Shown here: piece by piece, positions 57,201 to 64,000 of the stretch | How positions within the stretch are numbered: the stretch's first letter is position 1 | Layout: each line of letters opens with the position of its first letter | Origin: DASRCB01 sp035653295 | GTDB lineage: Bacteria; Acidobacteriota; Terriglobia; Bryobacterales; Bryobacteraceae | Direction: 5' to 3' | Assembly: GCA_035653295.1 (NCBI GenBank) | Contig: DASRCB010000233.1 | Span: 1-64,000, forward strand | DNA length: 64,000 nucleotides | The notes under the pieces: generated by a model | What the model saw: the letters and a program-made list of their open reading frames with translations, nothing else | Told to the model about the DNA's origin: nothing | Database searches by the model: none | Made by a program: the position numbers and the translations under genes

Positions 57201-57676
57201 TCGCGTGGACAAAGAGCGTCAGGATCGACAGCGCCGACGACAGCGTTCAATCACCGATACGGCTGGAATTCGCGCCGGGGCTGACCCCCGTGCATTTCAT
57301 CCGCCTGCGCCTGACACGCGGGGCTGACGTACTCTCGGACAATTTCTACTGGCGCGGCGCGGAGGAGGGCAGCTTCACAGCGTTGCGCAATCTGCCACCG
57401 GTCGCGCTCCAGGCCGCAACCCGGGCGGAACGAGTCGGCGATCGCTGGCGCCTGACTACCACGCTGCGCAACCCGCCGGCGAACGCACCCGCGCTGATGG
57501 TGCGGGTGAAGGCGGTGCGCGAGAAAACGGGCGATCGCATTCTGCCGGCGCTTTACAGCGATAACTACGTGGCCGTGATGCCCGGCGAAGAGCGCGTAGT
57601 GGTGACCGATCTTGCGGATGCGGACACCCGCGGAGAACGCCCACGGATTGTGATCGAAGGCTTCAATCTGCGGTGA
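54212..57676 (+). CDS. Secreted glycoside hydrolase family 2 enzyme with discoidin-like N-terminal domains
   Basis: 1154 residues. A signal peptide (residues 1-18) precedes two galactose-binding/F5-8C-like beta sandwiches (NLALRRPAYQSSAYDYN; RGRYVRVFMTRPESGDRYVLSELEVYG). The GH2 sugar-binding domain has FWYRDVFVPGPVLPG and VWLNFDGVNWKADVFLNG, then the immunoglobulin domain and TIM barrel. The acid/base glutamate is in LYVGRNEGY (about 774) and the nucleophile in KLHSELGMPN (about 836). The layout matches exo-beta-glucosaminidase/beta-mannosidase types. Neighbouring nagA favours an amino-sugar substrate. The stop is at one end of a 19-bp repeat that recurs after the 2.4-kb insert. Confidence 0.92.
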   Translation: MRSTILFACAMVLAADAQVYTRGVGVYPGDPREDFSPAMRVDAATYRNLALRRPAYQSSAYDYNLTAQLVTDGIRDTHEPRWIVTSTSQNGILPKHERESLLDDNWVTAVDLRGRSVWVQFEVNGGDGPAEIDRLDVEGSVRGMEPDNEEWTCILSSSGDGQAWTELGRSSGMAHPTGEIRASIALGAPARSRFYRVTFESGRPLEWHIGELHFRDRGRRADFGGPYNFTSAWMSAGTGEEWIYVDLGAACTFDRVALAWIRRPAEGEMQVSDDARAWRTLQPLGPGDDIQLPAPARGRYVRVFMTRPESGDRYVLSELEVYGRGGPVPVPKAAPQPGADGRVQLSGGSWRVQRDALVNADGATLSQPAFDDSSWLPATVPATVLSSYWNAGALPDPNYGDNQLAISDSFFYADFWYRDVFVPGPVLPGRHVWLNFDGVNWKADVFLNGEMVGRVEGGFLRGRFDVMKLLRPGEKNVLAVRIEKNATPGSVKQKTYQSSGTNGGALGADNPTYHAAIGWDWIPTIRGRDTGIWSDVYLTTTGSVSIESPWVDTMLPLPDTSAADVTIQATLNNSDSSPVNGTLNGRFGDTAFALPVSIDGSSRKTVETKLHLSNPKLWWPNGYGAANLYDVQLRFETGGAVSDTKEFRAGVRQFTYSEDGGALRIWINGRRFVARGGNWGFGESMLRYRAREYDAAVRYHRDMNFTMIRNWVGQIGDDAFYDACDRWGIVVWQDFWLANPWDGPDPDNPDMFLRNAEDFVRLIRSHPSVGLYVGRNEGYPPDPLERGIRRLLADLHPGIHYIPSSADDVVSGHGPYQAMPPQFYFAQRATTKLHSELGMPNIVTMDSLRQMMPESAMWPQGEVWGLHDFTLHGAQGGESFNKRIEKSYGGAKNAAEWIELAQFVNYEGYRAMFEAQSKNRMGLLIWMSHPCWPSFVWQTYDYYFDPTAGYFGAKKGSEPLHIQWNPLTNDVEVVNYSAGNVPGLMASAEVRNMDGGIAWTKSVRIDSADDSVQSPIRLEFAPGLTPVHFIRLRLTRGADVLSDNFYWRGAEEGSFTALRNLPPVALQAATRAERVGDRWRLTTTLRNPPANAPALMVRVKAVREKTGDRILPALYSDNYVAVMPGEERVVVTDLADADTRGERPRIVIEGFNLR

Positions 57677-57685
57677 TCAGAGCTG
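57667..57685. repeat. Left copy of 19-bp perfect direct repeat
   Basis: TCTGCGGTGATCAGAGCTG, identical to 60088-60106. It contains the stop codon of the GH2 gene (57674-57676). Confidence 0.95.
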
Positions 57686-57695
57686 GCCGCGGTTC

Positions 57696-58374
57696 TCATC
57701 TCCGAGACCGGCGCGCTGGCTTTTCAGACCGACGTGCCGGTCGTACTGTTACCGGGATCAAAAACTTCCCATCGATAACGATGTTCGTCACGCCGACGCG
57801 CACGGCATCGACAAAACCATCGAAACTCACTCGCGCGATTTCCGGAGATTGGGACACGAAGTTCGTGTGTCTCGATCTGGTGAGGTCAACCTCGGAACCA
57901 TCCGCATACGTGCCGAGCACCCTCAGGGAACTTCCGTCGCCGACTTCGACGTCCAGAAACGGAGGATCCACCTGAATTGATAACGGCTGCCCGGGTCTCT
58001 CGACCCATATCGTCAATGACTCGGACTTTAGATTTGTACCGTTTAGGTACTGGCCAAAGGCCGTCAGCGCGCACTTTCCAGGCGTGATGTGCGGTGGAAT
58101 TCTGACAGAGAACCGATACGGGTCAATCGGATTCGTAGAAAAAGAAAAGCCCAGGGATCTTCTCCGATGATTGCGATATGCCACACATTCCATCCCGCCG
58201 CTACGGTCACGCGAGCTTCTGCCCCGGGTGGACTTCAGTTGAATCGGCCGGAGAAACAATTCTGATCGGCTCATTTGCACGGGCGCGCGTTCCCGAACAC
58301 GCGCTGCACAAAACTAACCCGAGTATCCCCCCAGGGATGGTCAAGGCTGCTCTGCAGGTTCGCTGAATCCTCAT
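57696..58374 (-). pseudogene. Decayed copy of a secreted Big2-like domain gene
   Basis: It matches the gene at 59101-59673, but one-base deletions (near 58162 and 58214) and an in-frame stop (TTCCATC changed to TTGAATC on the plus strand, about 58244) break the N-terminal half. The C-terminal half keeps a Big2-like domain (SIQVDPPFLDVEVGDGSSL and VSFDGFVDAVRVGVTNIVID). The former start would be the ATG at 58374. Confidence 0.8.
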
Positions 58375-58399
58375 ACTCTCGCTACGTTAGTACGTTGAA

Positions 58400-58551
58400 C
58401 GCGGTCGAGCCCACTGGAGCGTCAGGAGTTGCACGATGGCGGCCGATATGCTTCCTGGATCCCGTTCTGCAGGGCCATTAAAGCCTAAGCTTTCCGTTCC
58501 TGGCAAGTGAACAATGCCCGAGAATGTGGAGCCGGTCAGGCCGGCCAACTG
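58400..58551. repeat. Duplicated segment, unit 1
   Basis: It recurs at 59690-59840 with small differences, for example the shared run AAAGCCTAAGCTTTCCGTTC. The match ends at CCGGTCAGGC in both copies. Confidence 0.85.
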
Positions 58552-58656
58552 GCTCTTCAGCGGCACAATTGCGTCACTGTCCTGGCCGAATACGGTTGGC
58601 CATTTCGCCGACCCGAGGCTCTGCGCCAGAGGATCGCTGGGGCGCCAGATGATAAT

Positions 58657-58698
58657 GATTACGGGAACACTAATCAATGTAGGGAAGCCGACCAAAGC
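58657..58698. repeat. 42-bp segment repeated in inverted orientation
   Basis: The reverse complement of this stretch is exactly 59269-59310. It starts GATTACGGGAACACTAATCA. Confidence 0.9.
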
Positions 58699-58915
58699 AT
58701 CCAGGCCGGCGTTCCGCGCGTCCACGTCGATCATCTGCAGCGTCCACTCCTCGATCTTCGCCAGCAGCCTGGTCTGCGTCTCTCGCAGGTTCAGCCCGTT
58801 CTTCTGCACATCCGCCCCGGACGGGATGTCCGGCAAATCCCTGTGCTGCCTGATGTACTCGCCGGTTACCGGCAGCGGCGTCATCCTGTAACCCGCGACC
58901 AATCGATCGGGCGTA

Positions 58916-59110
58916 TCAATATCGCACCGCAATCGCCTGGAAGCTTCCGCCGGCTGCAACCGTGACTGTAAGCTTCTGCCCGGGGATGACCGTGGCGCCT
59001 CCAGCAGGCGACGTTATCTGAAGCGGACCCTGAGCTTCGAAAGATACAAAGAGCACCAGCGCGAGGAACGCGCACCGAGAAACGAGCCCACCGTCGCGAT
59101 TTATCCGCAT
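58916..59110 (-). pseudogene. Truncated third copy of the secreted Ig-like gene
   Basis: 64 residues: signal peptide (CAFLALVLFVSFEAQG) and the segment PLQITSPAGGATVIPGQKLT, which parallels PIRIVSPADGTEVHPGQKLA of the 59101-59673 gene. It then stops, and the next frame continues into the mosaic fragment. Confidence 0.65.
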
Positions 59111-59673
59111 TTTCCATGTGATTGTTCTTTTATGCGAGACCGGCTCGCTGGCTTATCAGACCGACGTGCCGGCCGTACCGTCACCGGAATAAACTTATTC
59201 CCGTCGACAACGATATTGGTGGCGCCGACACCGACGGCAGTAACCAAACCGTCTGAACTCACTCGAACGCTTTGGTCGGCTTCCCTACATTGATTAGTGT
59301 TCCCGTAATCCAATGGTTTGGACTTCACATTTGTACCGTTTAGGTACTGGCCAAGCGCGGTCAGCGCGTACTCTCCAAGCGTAATGTCCGTTGGGATCTT
59401 GACAGAGAACCGATACGGGTCAATCGGATTCGTAGAAAAAGAAAAGCCCAGGGGATCTTCTCCGATGATTGCGATATGCCACACATTCCATCCCGCCGCT
59501 ACGGTCACAGCGAGCTTCTGCCCCGGGTGGACTTCAGTTCCATCGGCCGGAGAAACAATTCTGATGGGCTCATTTGCACGGGCGCGCGTTCCCGGACACG
59601 CGCTGCACAAAACTAACCCGAGTATCCCCCCAGGGATGGTCAAGGCTGCTCTGCAGGTTCGCTGAATCCTCAT
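59101..59673 (-). CDS. Secreted Ig-like protein, Big2 domain replaced
   Basis: 190 residues. A signal peptide (LTIPGGILGLVLCSACPG) and a beta domain (PIRIVSPADGTEVHPGQKLA, GFSFSTNPIDPYRFSVKIP) are intact. The region that is Big2-like in the 57696 copy is cut down and contains the 42-bp inverted patch. The C-terminus (ATNIVVDGNKFIPVTVRPAR) is shared with copy 1. It may still be translated, but the fold is probably impaired. Function unknown. Confidence 0.55.
   Translation of the reverse strand: MRIQRTCRAALTIPGGILGLVLCSACPGTRARANEPIRIVSPADGTEVHPGQKLAVTVAAGWNVWHIAIIGEDPLGFSFSTNPIDPYRFSVKIPTDITLGEYALTALGQYLNGTNVKSKPLDYGNTNQCREADQSVRVSSDGLVTAVGVGATNIVVDGNKFIPVTVRPARRSDKPASRSRIKEQSHGKCG
59269..59310. 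repeat. Inverted copy of the 42-bp segment inside the secreted gene
   Basis: Identical to the reverse complement of 58657-58698. It replaces about 60 residues of the Big2-like domain in the second copy of the secreted gene, reading as LDYGNTNQCREADQS. Confidence 0.9.
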
Positions 59674-59689
59674 ATGTCGCTACGGTACG

Positions 59690-59840
59690 ACCTTGAACGC
59701 GGTCGAGCCTATTCAGGAGTTGCGCCACCTTGGCCGGTACGCTTCCTGGATCCAGTTCTGCACAGCCATTAAAGCCTAAGCTTTCCGTTCCTGGCGAGTG
59801 AACAATGCCGGAGAATGTGGAGCCGGTCAGGCATGGCGGA
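59690..59840. repeat. Duplicated segment, unit 2
   Basis: Matches 58400-58551 in the same orientation. Together with the 5' match between 57706-57800 and 59141-59230 it shows that the insert arose partly by tandem duplication with an offset near 1.3-1.4 kb. Confidence 0.85.
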
Positions 59841-60087
59841 GGCTCAAATCGAGTCTATCATTTAACGCTGCCTAAACAATCCATTAAATGCTTTATTAAG
59901 ACCGCGTAGTAGTAATATGCTGACAGGACTAAGGATTAGGGGACCTTTTCGGTCCTGATAAATCCTCCGGCGCTCGCGGCACATTCCCTCGGATATCCTC
60001 AGCACTCCAGACCCGGTTTCGAACAGAGCACCCTGAGCAACGAATCGAATTCGTGAAAACGCTCGCGGACACTGATCGAAGCCTCCG

Positions 60088-60106
60088 TCTGCGGTGATCA
60101 GAGCTG
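60088..60106. repeat. Right copy of 19-bp perfect direct repeat
   Basis: Identical to 57667-57685. It contains the cheB stop codon on the minus strand (60098-60100). Confidence 0.95.
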
Positions 60107-61192
60107 TTTCAGGATCTCCGGGACCACCGACTTGATGTCGAGCACCGCGTCGGCGATGCCGGCCCGCGCGACGGCGCCAGGCATGCCCCAGACCACGCTC
60201 GAGCGCTCGTCCTGGGCGATGATGCAGGCCCCCGTTTTCTTGAGCAGCTGGCAGCCGAGCAGCCCGTCCTGGCCCATGCCGGTGAGGATGACTCCGATCG
60301 CACTCTTTCCGTAAACCGCGTTCACGGAGCGCAGCATTGGGTCGACCGCAGGACGGCAGGAGTGTTCCGGCGCCGATTCGTCCAGCGCTATGCACTCGCG
60401 TCCCCCGCGGCTGCGTACGGTCATATGAAACCCGCCGGGCGCGATGTAAACATGCCCGGCTTCGACGGGCATACCGTCGGCGCCCTCGCACACGGACAGG
60501 CGCGAGGCGGAGTCCAGGCGCTCGGCAAGGATGCGTGTGAACATCGCCGGCATATGCTGGACCACCAGGACAGGAAGCGTTAGATTCGCCGGCAGAACCG
60601 GGATCACGTCATTGAGCGCAGTCGGGCCGCCGGTGGACACGCCGATTGCGACGACACGCCGCTTCCCCTTGGAGCGAGGAGCGGCAGAAATCACCGCTGG
60701 AGGAAGAGGTGAAACAGCGACGCGTACAGGTTCCGGCGCCGAAAAAAACTGACGGATTCGGGTAACCAGCTCTCGTCTGAGCCGCGCCTGGGGTGCGTCC
60801 GTGCACCCCGGCGGCGGCGTTTTCGATACGTAATCGTTCGCGCCGTTCATCAGCGCGTCAATGGTTGCGGCGGCCCCCGTTTCGGTCAGGGAGCTGAGCA
60901 TGATGACAACGATCGACGGCCACGATTTGCGGATTCGGCGAAGGGCCTCGAGTCCGTTCAGATGGGGCATCTCGACATCCAGAGTGATCACGTCCGGGCG
61001 CAGTTCGGCGACGCGCCGCAGGGCATCCTCACCATCGGAGGCGGTGCCCACGACCTCGATCCATGATTCCTCGTGGAGGACGCGCGTGAGCAGGTTGCGC
61101 ATGGAGCTGGAATCATCTACGATCAGCAGCCTGACGCGCCTGCCCGCCCCGAGGGCGGCCCGGCGATGCTCTCCTAATCCCAGCGAGATCAT
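60098..61192 (-). CDS. cheB: Chemotaxis-type protein-glutamate methylesterase with receiver domain
   Basis: 364 residues. A receiver domain (about 20-140) has LLIVDDSSSMRNLL and the phosphorylated aspartate in VITLDVEMPHLNG. The methylesterase domain has the catalytic serine in AIGVSTGGPTAL, histidine in VVQHMPAMFTR, and the aspartate region GMGQDGLLGC. CheB demethylates chemoreceptors. No other chemotaxis genes are in the window, so it may serve a distant cluster or a Che-like pathway. It is convergent with the insert and divergent from the amine oxidase. Confidence 0.95.
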   Translation of the reverse strand: MISLGLGEHRRAALGAGRRVRLLIVDDSSSMRNLLTRVLHEESWIEVVGTASDGEDALRRVAELRPDVITLDVEMPHLNGLEALRRIRKSWPSIVVIMLSSLTETGAAATIDALMNGANDYVSKTPPPGCTDAPQARLRRELVTRIRQFFSAPEPVRVAVSPLPPAVISAAPRSKGKRRVVAIGVSTGGPTALNDVIPVLPANLTLPVLVVQHMPAMFTRILAERLDSASRLSVCEGADGMPVEAGHVYIAPGGFHMTVRSRGGRECIALDESAPEHSCRPAVDPMLRSVNAVYGKSAIGVILTGMGQDGLLGCQLLKKTGACIIAQDERSSVVWGMPGAVARAGIADAVLDIKSVVPEILKQL

Positions 61193-61299
61193 GCGCCGGC
61201 CGTCCTGGAGCGGCCCTCTGTGATGCCCACCACAGTCATCAACAATCTCATCGGTGAGATCGTATGTTCCTATAGCTCGTTCGCGGCGTCATACGGGGG

Positions 61300-62589
61300 A
61301 TGCCGGAACATGACTGCGATGTGGTCATCATAGGCGCCGGCGTAGCCGGGCTTACAGCGGCCGCGGAACTTCGCGAAGCCGGCCGAAGCGTGGTCGTCCT
61401 CGAGGCGCGCGACCGGATCGGCGGCCGCATCTGTACGCAGCACGACAGCCTGACCGGCACGCCCATAGAGTATGGCGCGGAGTTCGTCCACGGCAGGCCC
61501 CCGGAACTGCTGAAGGCGATTCGCCGCGCCCGCGTGCCGCTTCGGGAGATGACCGGAGAGGAGCGATGCTTCCGTGACGGACGCATCGAACCGTGCGAAG
61601 ACGACATCAGCCACTCGCTGGAGATTCTCGATCGCATGGCGCCGCCGGATGACGGCGACTGCACCTTCGAGGCGTATCTGAAGGGGCTCGATGTGAGTGA
61701 GGAGGAGCGGTCGCGACTCACCGGGTATGTGGAAGGCTTCAACGCCGCCGATCGAAGACGCATCGGCGTTCGGGGGCTCACGATACAGCAGAAGGCCGAA
61801 AACGCCATTCAGGCAGAGACGATTCAGCGCCTCGAAACGGGGTACGACGGCCTGCCGAAAGCGCTGTGGCAGAAGCTCAGGGGTGACGTTCGACTGAACG
61901 TCGCGGCGAAGGAGATTCGCTGGCGGCGGGGCCAGGTCGAGGCTCACTCGGTTCACGCGCTGGGCATCGATGTCCAGCCTGTGACCTCGCGCTGCTGTAT
62001 CATCACCGCTCCACTCGGCGTGCTTCAGGCCGGAATGATAACGTTCAACCCGCAGCCGCGCCAGGCGCTGGATGCGGCGCGCAGCATTGCGGTCGGCCCC
62101 GTTGTGCGCGTATCGCTCCTGTTCTGCCAGTGGCCGGACAAGGCGCTGGCGGAAATGGGTTTTCTCCATGCCGAGGGCGAACCGTTTCCGACATGGTGGA
62201 CGAGGGCGCCGGATCCTGTCCCGCTGCTCACCGCATGGTCGGGAGGGCCAGCGGCTATCCATCATGCCGGCAATTCGAGCGCCGCGGTCGCGCGCTCGGC
62301 GGTACAGTCGCTGGCGCGTATGATTGGCGCGAAGCCGGCCGCGCTGGCGGCGCAACTGCGCTCCTGGCATCTGCACAACTGGCAAAACGATCCCTTCTCA
62401 CGCGGCGCGTATAGCTATATACCGGTGGGCGCCATCGACGCGCCGGCAACGCTGGCGGAGGCCGTCGACGACACGCTGTGGTTCGCAGGCGAGGCGGCGA
62501 ACACCGAAGGCCACTGGGGCACGGTGCACGGCGCGCTTGCCACCGGCCGGCGCGCGGCCCGTGAGATTCTGGACCGCGTGCATGGTTGA
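61300..62589 (+). CDS. Flavin-dependent amine oxidase
   Basis: 429 residues. The FAD-binding dinucleotide fold is CDVVIIGAGVAGLTAAAELR, followed by VVLEARDRIGGRI. The C-terminal FAD motif is LWFAGEAANTEGHWGTVHGA. The fold fits the monoamine/polyamine oxidase superfamily. No secretion signal is visible, so it is cytoplasmic. The substrate is unknown. It overlaps the downstream fetA-like gene by 8 bases. Confidence 0.9.
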   Translation: MPEHDCDVVIIGAGVAGLTAAAELREAGRSVVVLEARDRIGGRICTQHDSLTGTPIEYGAEFVHGRPPELLKAIRRARVPLREMTGEERCFRDGRIEPCEDDISHSLEILDRMAPPDDGDCTFEAYLKGLDVSEEERSRLTGYVEGFNAADRRRIGVRGLTIQQKAENAIQAETIQRLETGYDGLPKALWQKLRGDVRLNVAAKEIRWRRGQVEAHSVHALGIDVQPVTSRCCIITAPLGVLQAGMITFNPQPRQALDAARSIAVGPVVRVSLLFCQWPDKALAEMGFLHAEGEPFPTWWTRAPDPVPLLTAWSGGPAAIHHAGNSSAAVARSAVQSLARMIGAKPAALAAQLRSWHLHNWQNDPFSRGAYSYIPVGAIDAPATLAEAVDDTLWFAGEAANTEGHWGTVHGALATGRRAAREILDRVHG

Positions 62590-63277
62590 GGCGTTTCTTC
62601 GCGCCGACCGGCTCACCCGAGCCGTACCCGGCAAGGTGATCGTCGATGCGGTCAGCTTCGAGGTGGCGCGCGCCGAGGTGCTGGGCATCTTCGGTCCCAG
62701 CGGGTCGGGTAAGTCGTCGCTGTTGCGGCTGATCAACCGGCTCGATGAGCCGAGTTCGGGAACGGTGTGGCTGGAAGGGGTCGATTACCGCTCCATCGCC
62801 CCGCGCGAGCTGCGGCGGCGCGTCGGAATGATCATGCAGCGCGCTTATCTGTTCCCCGGCACCGTTGCGGAGAACCTCCGTTACGGACCCCTGCAACACG
62901 GCGAAGCCCTCGACGACGCGCGCGTGAGCGATCTGCTGGCGGGCGTCGCGCTGGGCGGCTACGAGGAGCGCGACGCCGCAACTTTATCCGGCGGCGAGGC
63001 GCAGCGCGTGGCCATCGCCCGCGCCCTGGCGAACAATCCCCAGGCGCTTCTCATGGACGAGCCCACATCCGCGCTGGACGAAGAAGCGAAACAGCAGGTG
63101 GAGCGAACCATTCGCAGCGTCGTCCAGCAGCATCAGCTCACCACCCTGATCGTGACGCACGATTCGGCGCAGGCCCAGCGGCTGGCCGATCGCATCCTGC
63201 TGCTGCGCGACGGGCGGGTGGACAACGTCGGAACACCGCGGGAGGTGCTGCACAATGCTGAACGCAATCCTCGCTAG
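62582..63277 (+). CDS. fetA: ABC transporter ATP-binding protein (FetA/YbbL-like)
   Basis: 231 residues from the ATG at 62582. Walker A is GPSGSGKSSLL, the Q-loop is in GMIMQRAYLF, the signature is LSGGEAQRVAIARAL, Walker B is LLMDEPTSALDEE, and the switch histidine is in LIVTHDSAQ. The small size and partner resemble the FetAB (YbbL-YbbM) iron exporter of E. coli. Its stop overlaps the start of the membrane subunit by 23 bases. Confidence 0.88.
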   Translation: MVEAFLRADRLTRAVPGKVIVDAVSFEVARAEVLGIFGPSGSGKSSLLRLINRLDEPSSGTVWLEGVDYRSIAPRELRRRVGMIMQRAYLFPGTVAENLRYGPLQHGEALDDARVSDLLAGVALGGYEERDAATLSGGEAQRVAIARALANNPQALLMDEPTSALDEEAKQQVERTIRSVVQQHQLTTLIVTHDSAQAQRLADRILLLRDGRVDNVGTPREVLHNAERNPR

Positions 63278-64000
63278 TCACGAACTGCTGCTGGGGCTGG
63301 CGCAGGCCCTCGTCGCCGCCGCTCTGGCGCTCGGCGTTGCGCTGGTGGCGCGCAGCCGCGGGATCCGGCTGTTCAGCGATACGGTCATATCGCTGGTCCG
63401 CGGGCTCACGCAGATGATCGCCGTCGGCTACATCTTCGTATTGCTGCTGCGCGGGCCGCGGTGGATCAGCCCCTTCGTGCTGGCGGCCATGATCGTCGCG
63501 GCCGCCGCCACCTCCTCGCGGCGCGCTCGCGGCTTTCCAGGCGCGTTCCGAATTTCACTCACCGCGATCTTTTGCGGAGCCGGTCTGGTCATTACTGTAA
63601 TGACCGTGCTGGGGGCCATCGACACAGCCGTGAGCGCGCTCATTCCCGTCGGGAGCATGCTGATTGCGAACGCCATGAACGCCAACGCGCTGGCGCTGGA
63701 CCGGTTCCGGTCGGAGGTGGACGCTCACCGGGGTGAGATCGAGTCCGCGCTCGCGCTCGGCGCGGCCCCGGGCGCGACCGTTCGCGATCCCATGCAGAAC
63801 GCGCTGCGCGCCAGCCTGATTCCGCCGATCGACAATCTGCGGTCCCTGGGCATTGTCTGGATTCCCGGGCTGATGGCCGGCATGCTGCTGTCCAAAGGCT
63901 CGCCGGTTTATGCGTCCATCTACCAGTTCGTGGTGCTGGCGATGATTCTGGGGTCGTCCGGGCTGACGTGCATGGTGAGCACGTGGCTCATGTCTCAGGC
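63255..64000 (+). CDS. fetB: ABC transporter permease (FetB/YbbM-like), cut by the window edge
   Basis: At least 248 residues, running off the end. It starts ATG at 63255 inside the 3' end of the ATPase gene. Hydrophobic helices LAQALVAAALALGVALVA, LVRGLTQMIAVGYIFVLLL, VTVLGAIDTAVSALIPVG and LGIVWIPGLMAGMLL match the UPF0014/FetB family, including the conserved SLVRGLTQM. It is probably part of an iron or glutathione-type exporter; substrate inferred from family only. Confidence 0.85.
   Translation, partial: MLNAILASHELLLGLAQALVAAALALGVALVARSRGIRLFSDTVISLVRGLTQMIAVGYIFVLLLRGPRWISPFVLAAMIVAAAATSSRRARGFPGAFRISLTAIFCGAGLVITVMTVLGAIDTAVSALIPVGSMLIANAMNANALALDRFRSEVDAHRGEIESALALGAAPGATVRDPMQNALRASLIPPIDNLRSLGIVWIPGLMAGMLLSKGSPVYASIYQFVVLAMILGSSGLTCMVSTWLMSQ

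Larger units (their letters stand above)
58387..58959 (-). pseudogene. Mosaic fragment of surface and lipase-like proteins
   Basis: An open frame of 190 codons. The first part (LRETQTRLLAKIEEWTLQMI) is coiled-coil-like, as in the C-termini of surface/tail-fibre proteins. The second part (DAIVPLKSQLAGLTGSTF, HLPGTESLGFNGPAE) resembles the C-terminus of secreted alpha/beta hydrolases. It is preceded by and joined out of frame to the truncated signal-peptide gene at 58916-59110. There is no ribosome-binding site or complete domain. About 150 bases of its end recur at 59690-59840. Confidence 0.65.
57686..60087. mobile_element. 2.4-kb insert between GH2 and cheB, flanked by a 19-bp direct repeat
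   Basis: The insert holds rearranged copies of a secreted Ig-like gene, fragments of a surface/lipase-like protein and a 420-base tail (59674-60087) of lower GC with one hairpin (GGACC-TTTTC-GGTCC at 59941-59955) and no gene. In the uninterrupted state the two convergent stop codons would be adjacent, TGA directly followed by TCA within the 19-bp repeat. No transposase or inverted terminal repeat was found, so the mechanism is open. Confidence 0.7.

Noticed and set aside
59862..60491. Minus-strand open frame overlapping the cheB 3' end and the insert
   Set aside because: Its translation is an out-of-frame shadow of cheB plus insert sequence across the repeat junction, without a recognisable domain.

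Overview
This is a high-GC (about 60-65 %) bacterial chromosome segment. It looks like an Acidobacteriota genome of the Bryobacterales/Solibacter kind. The reasons are an Oar-like TonB-dependent receptor with a carboxypeptidase-regulatory N-terminus, a PadR plus duplicated-permease (ADOP/MacB-like) pair, a secreted protein resembling the Solibacter-type family (TIGR03437-like), and many secreted TPR, matrixin and FecR-type proteins. I found no rRNA, tRNA, CRISPR array, phage or transposase.

Layout. 0-13 kb (mostly minus): a cell-envelope block with a truncated lipoprotein, a TPR protein, a class A penicillin-binding protein, an LD-carboxypeptidase, a large M28 peptidase fused to a cyanophycinase-like S51 domain, an Oar-like receptor and an EF-hand/ThuA protein. 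13-21 kb: DoxX-like protein, alpha/alpha-toroid protein, perR-katG peroxide defence, and a GntR-regulated ABC exporter flanked on its far side by a 138-bp stray piece of katG. 21-31 kb: membrane glycosyltransferase, NUDIX, DsbD-N-like protein, a second ABC exporter, acyltransferase 3, TonB-C lipoprotein, and PadR/ADOP. 31-38 kb: an oxidoreductase/cupin operon, the acetyl-CoA carboxylase pair accB-accC with an M24 peptidase, and a quinone oxidoreductase. 38-50 kb: secreted and surface proteins, an Nramp-UspA fusion, a FecR/WY-rich repeat protein, and an operon containing a lipoprotein and a divergent Lgt-like enzyme. 51-57.7 kb: ilvE, nagA, a split AhpD-like gene and a large GH2 glycosidase. 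57.7-60.1 kb: a scrambled insert of decayed secreted-protein genes. 60-64 kb: a lone cheB, a flavin amine oxidase and a FetAB-type ABC system running off the end.

The most striking feature is the AhpD-family gene at 53545-54153. Its CxxC active site reads Cys-Pro-Phe-UGA, and a perfect six-pair hairpin with a GGUC loop starts 12 nt after the UGA. This looks like a CxxU selenoprotein with a bacterial SECIS element rather than two genes or a pseudogene. The second is a 2.4-kb insert flanked by a perfect 19-bp direct repeat that separates the formerly touching stop codons of the GH2 gene and cheB. The insert contains mosaic duplicated genes that have decayed in complementary ways.

Working together: nagA with the GH2 enzyme suggests use of amino-sugar polymers. 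perR-katG forms a self-contained peroxide response, and the AhpD-like selenoprotein may add thiol peroxidase capacity. accB-accC supplies the biotin carboxylase half of fatty-acid initiation. All functions are inferred from sequence reading alone; no searches were run.
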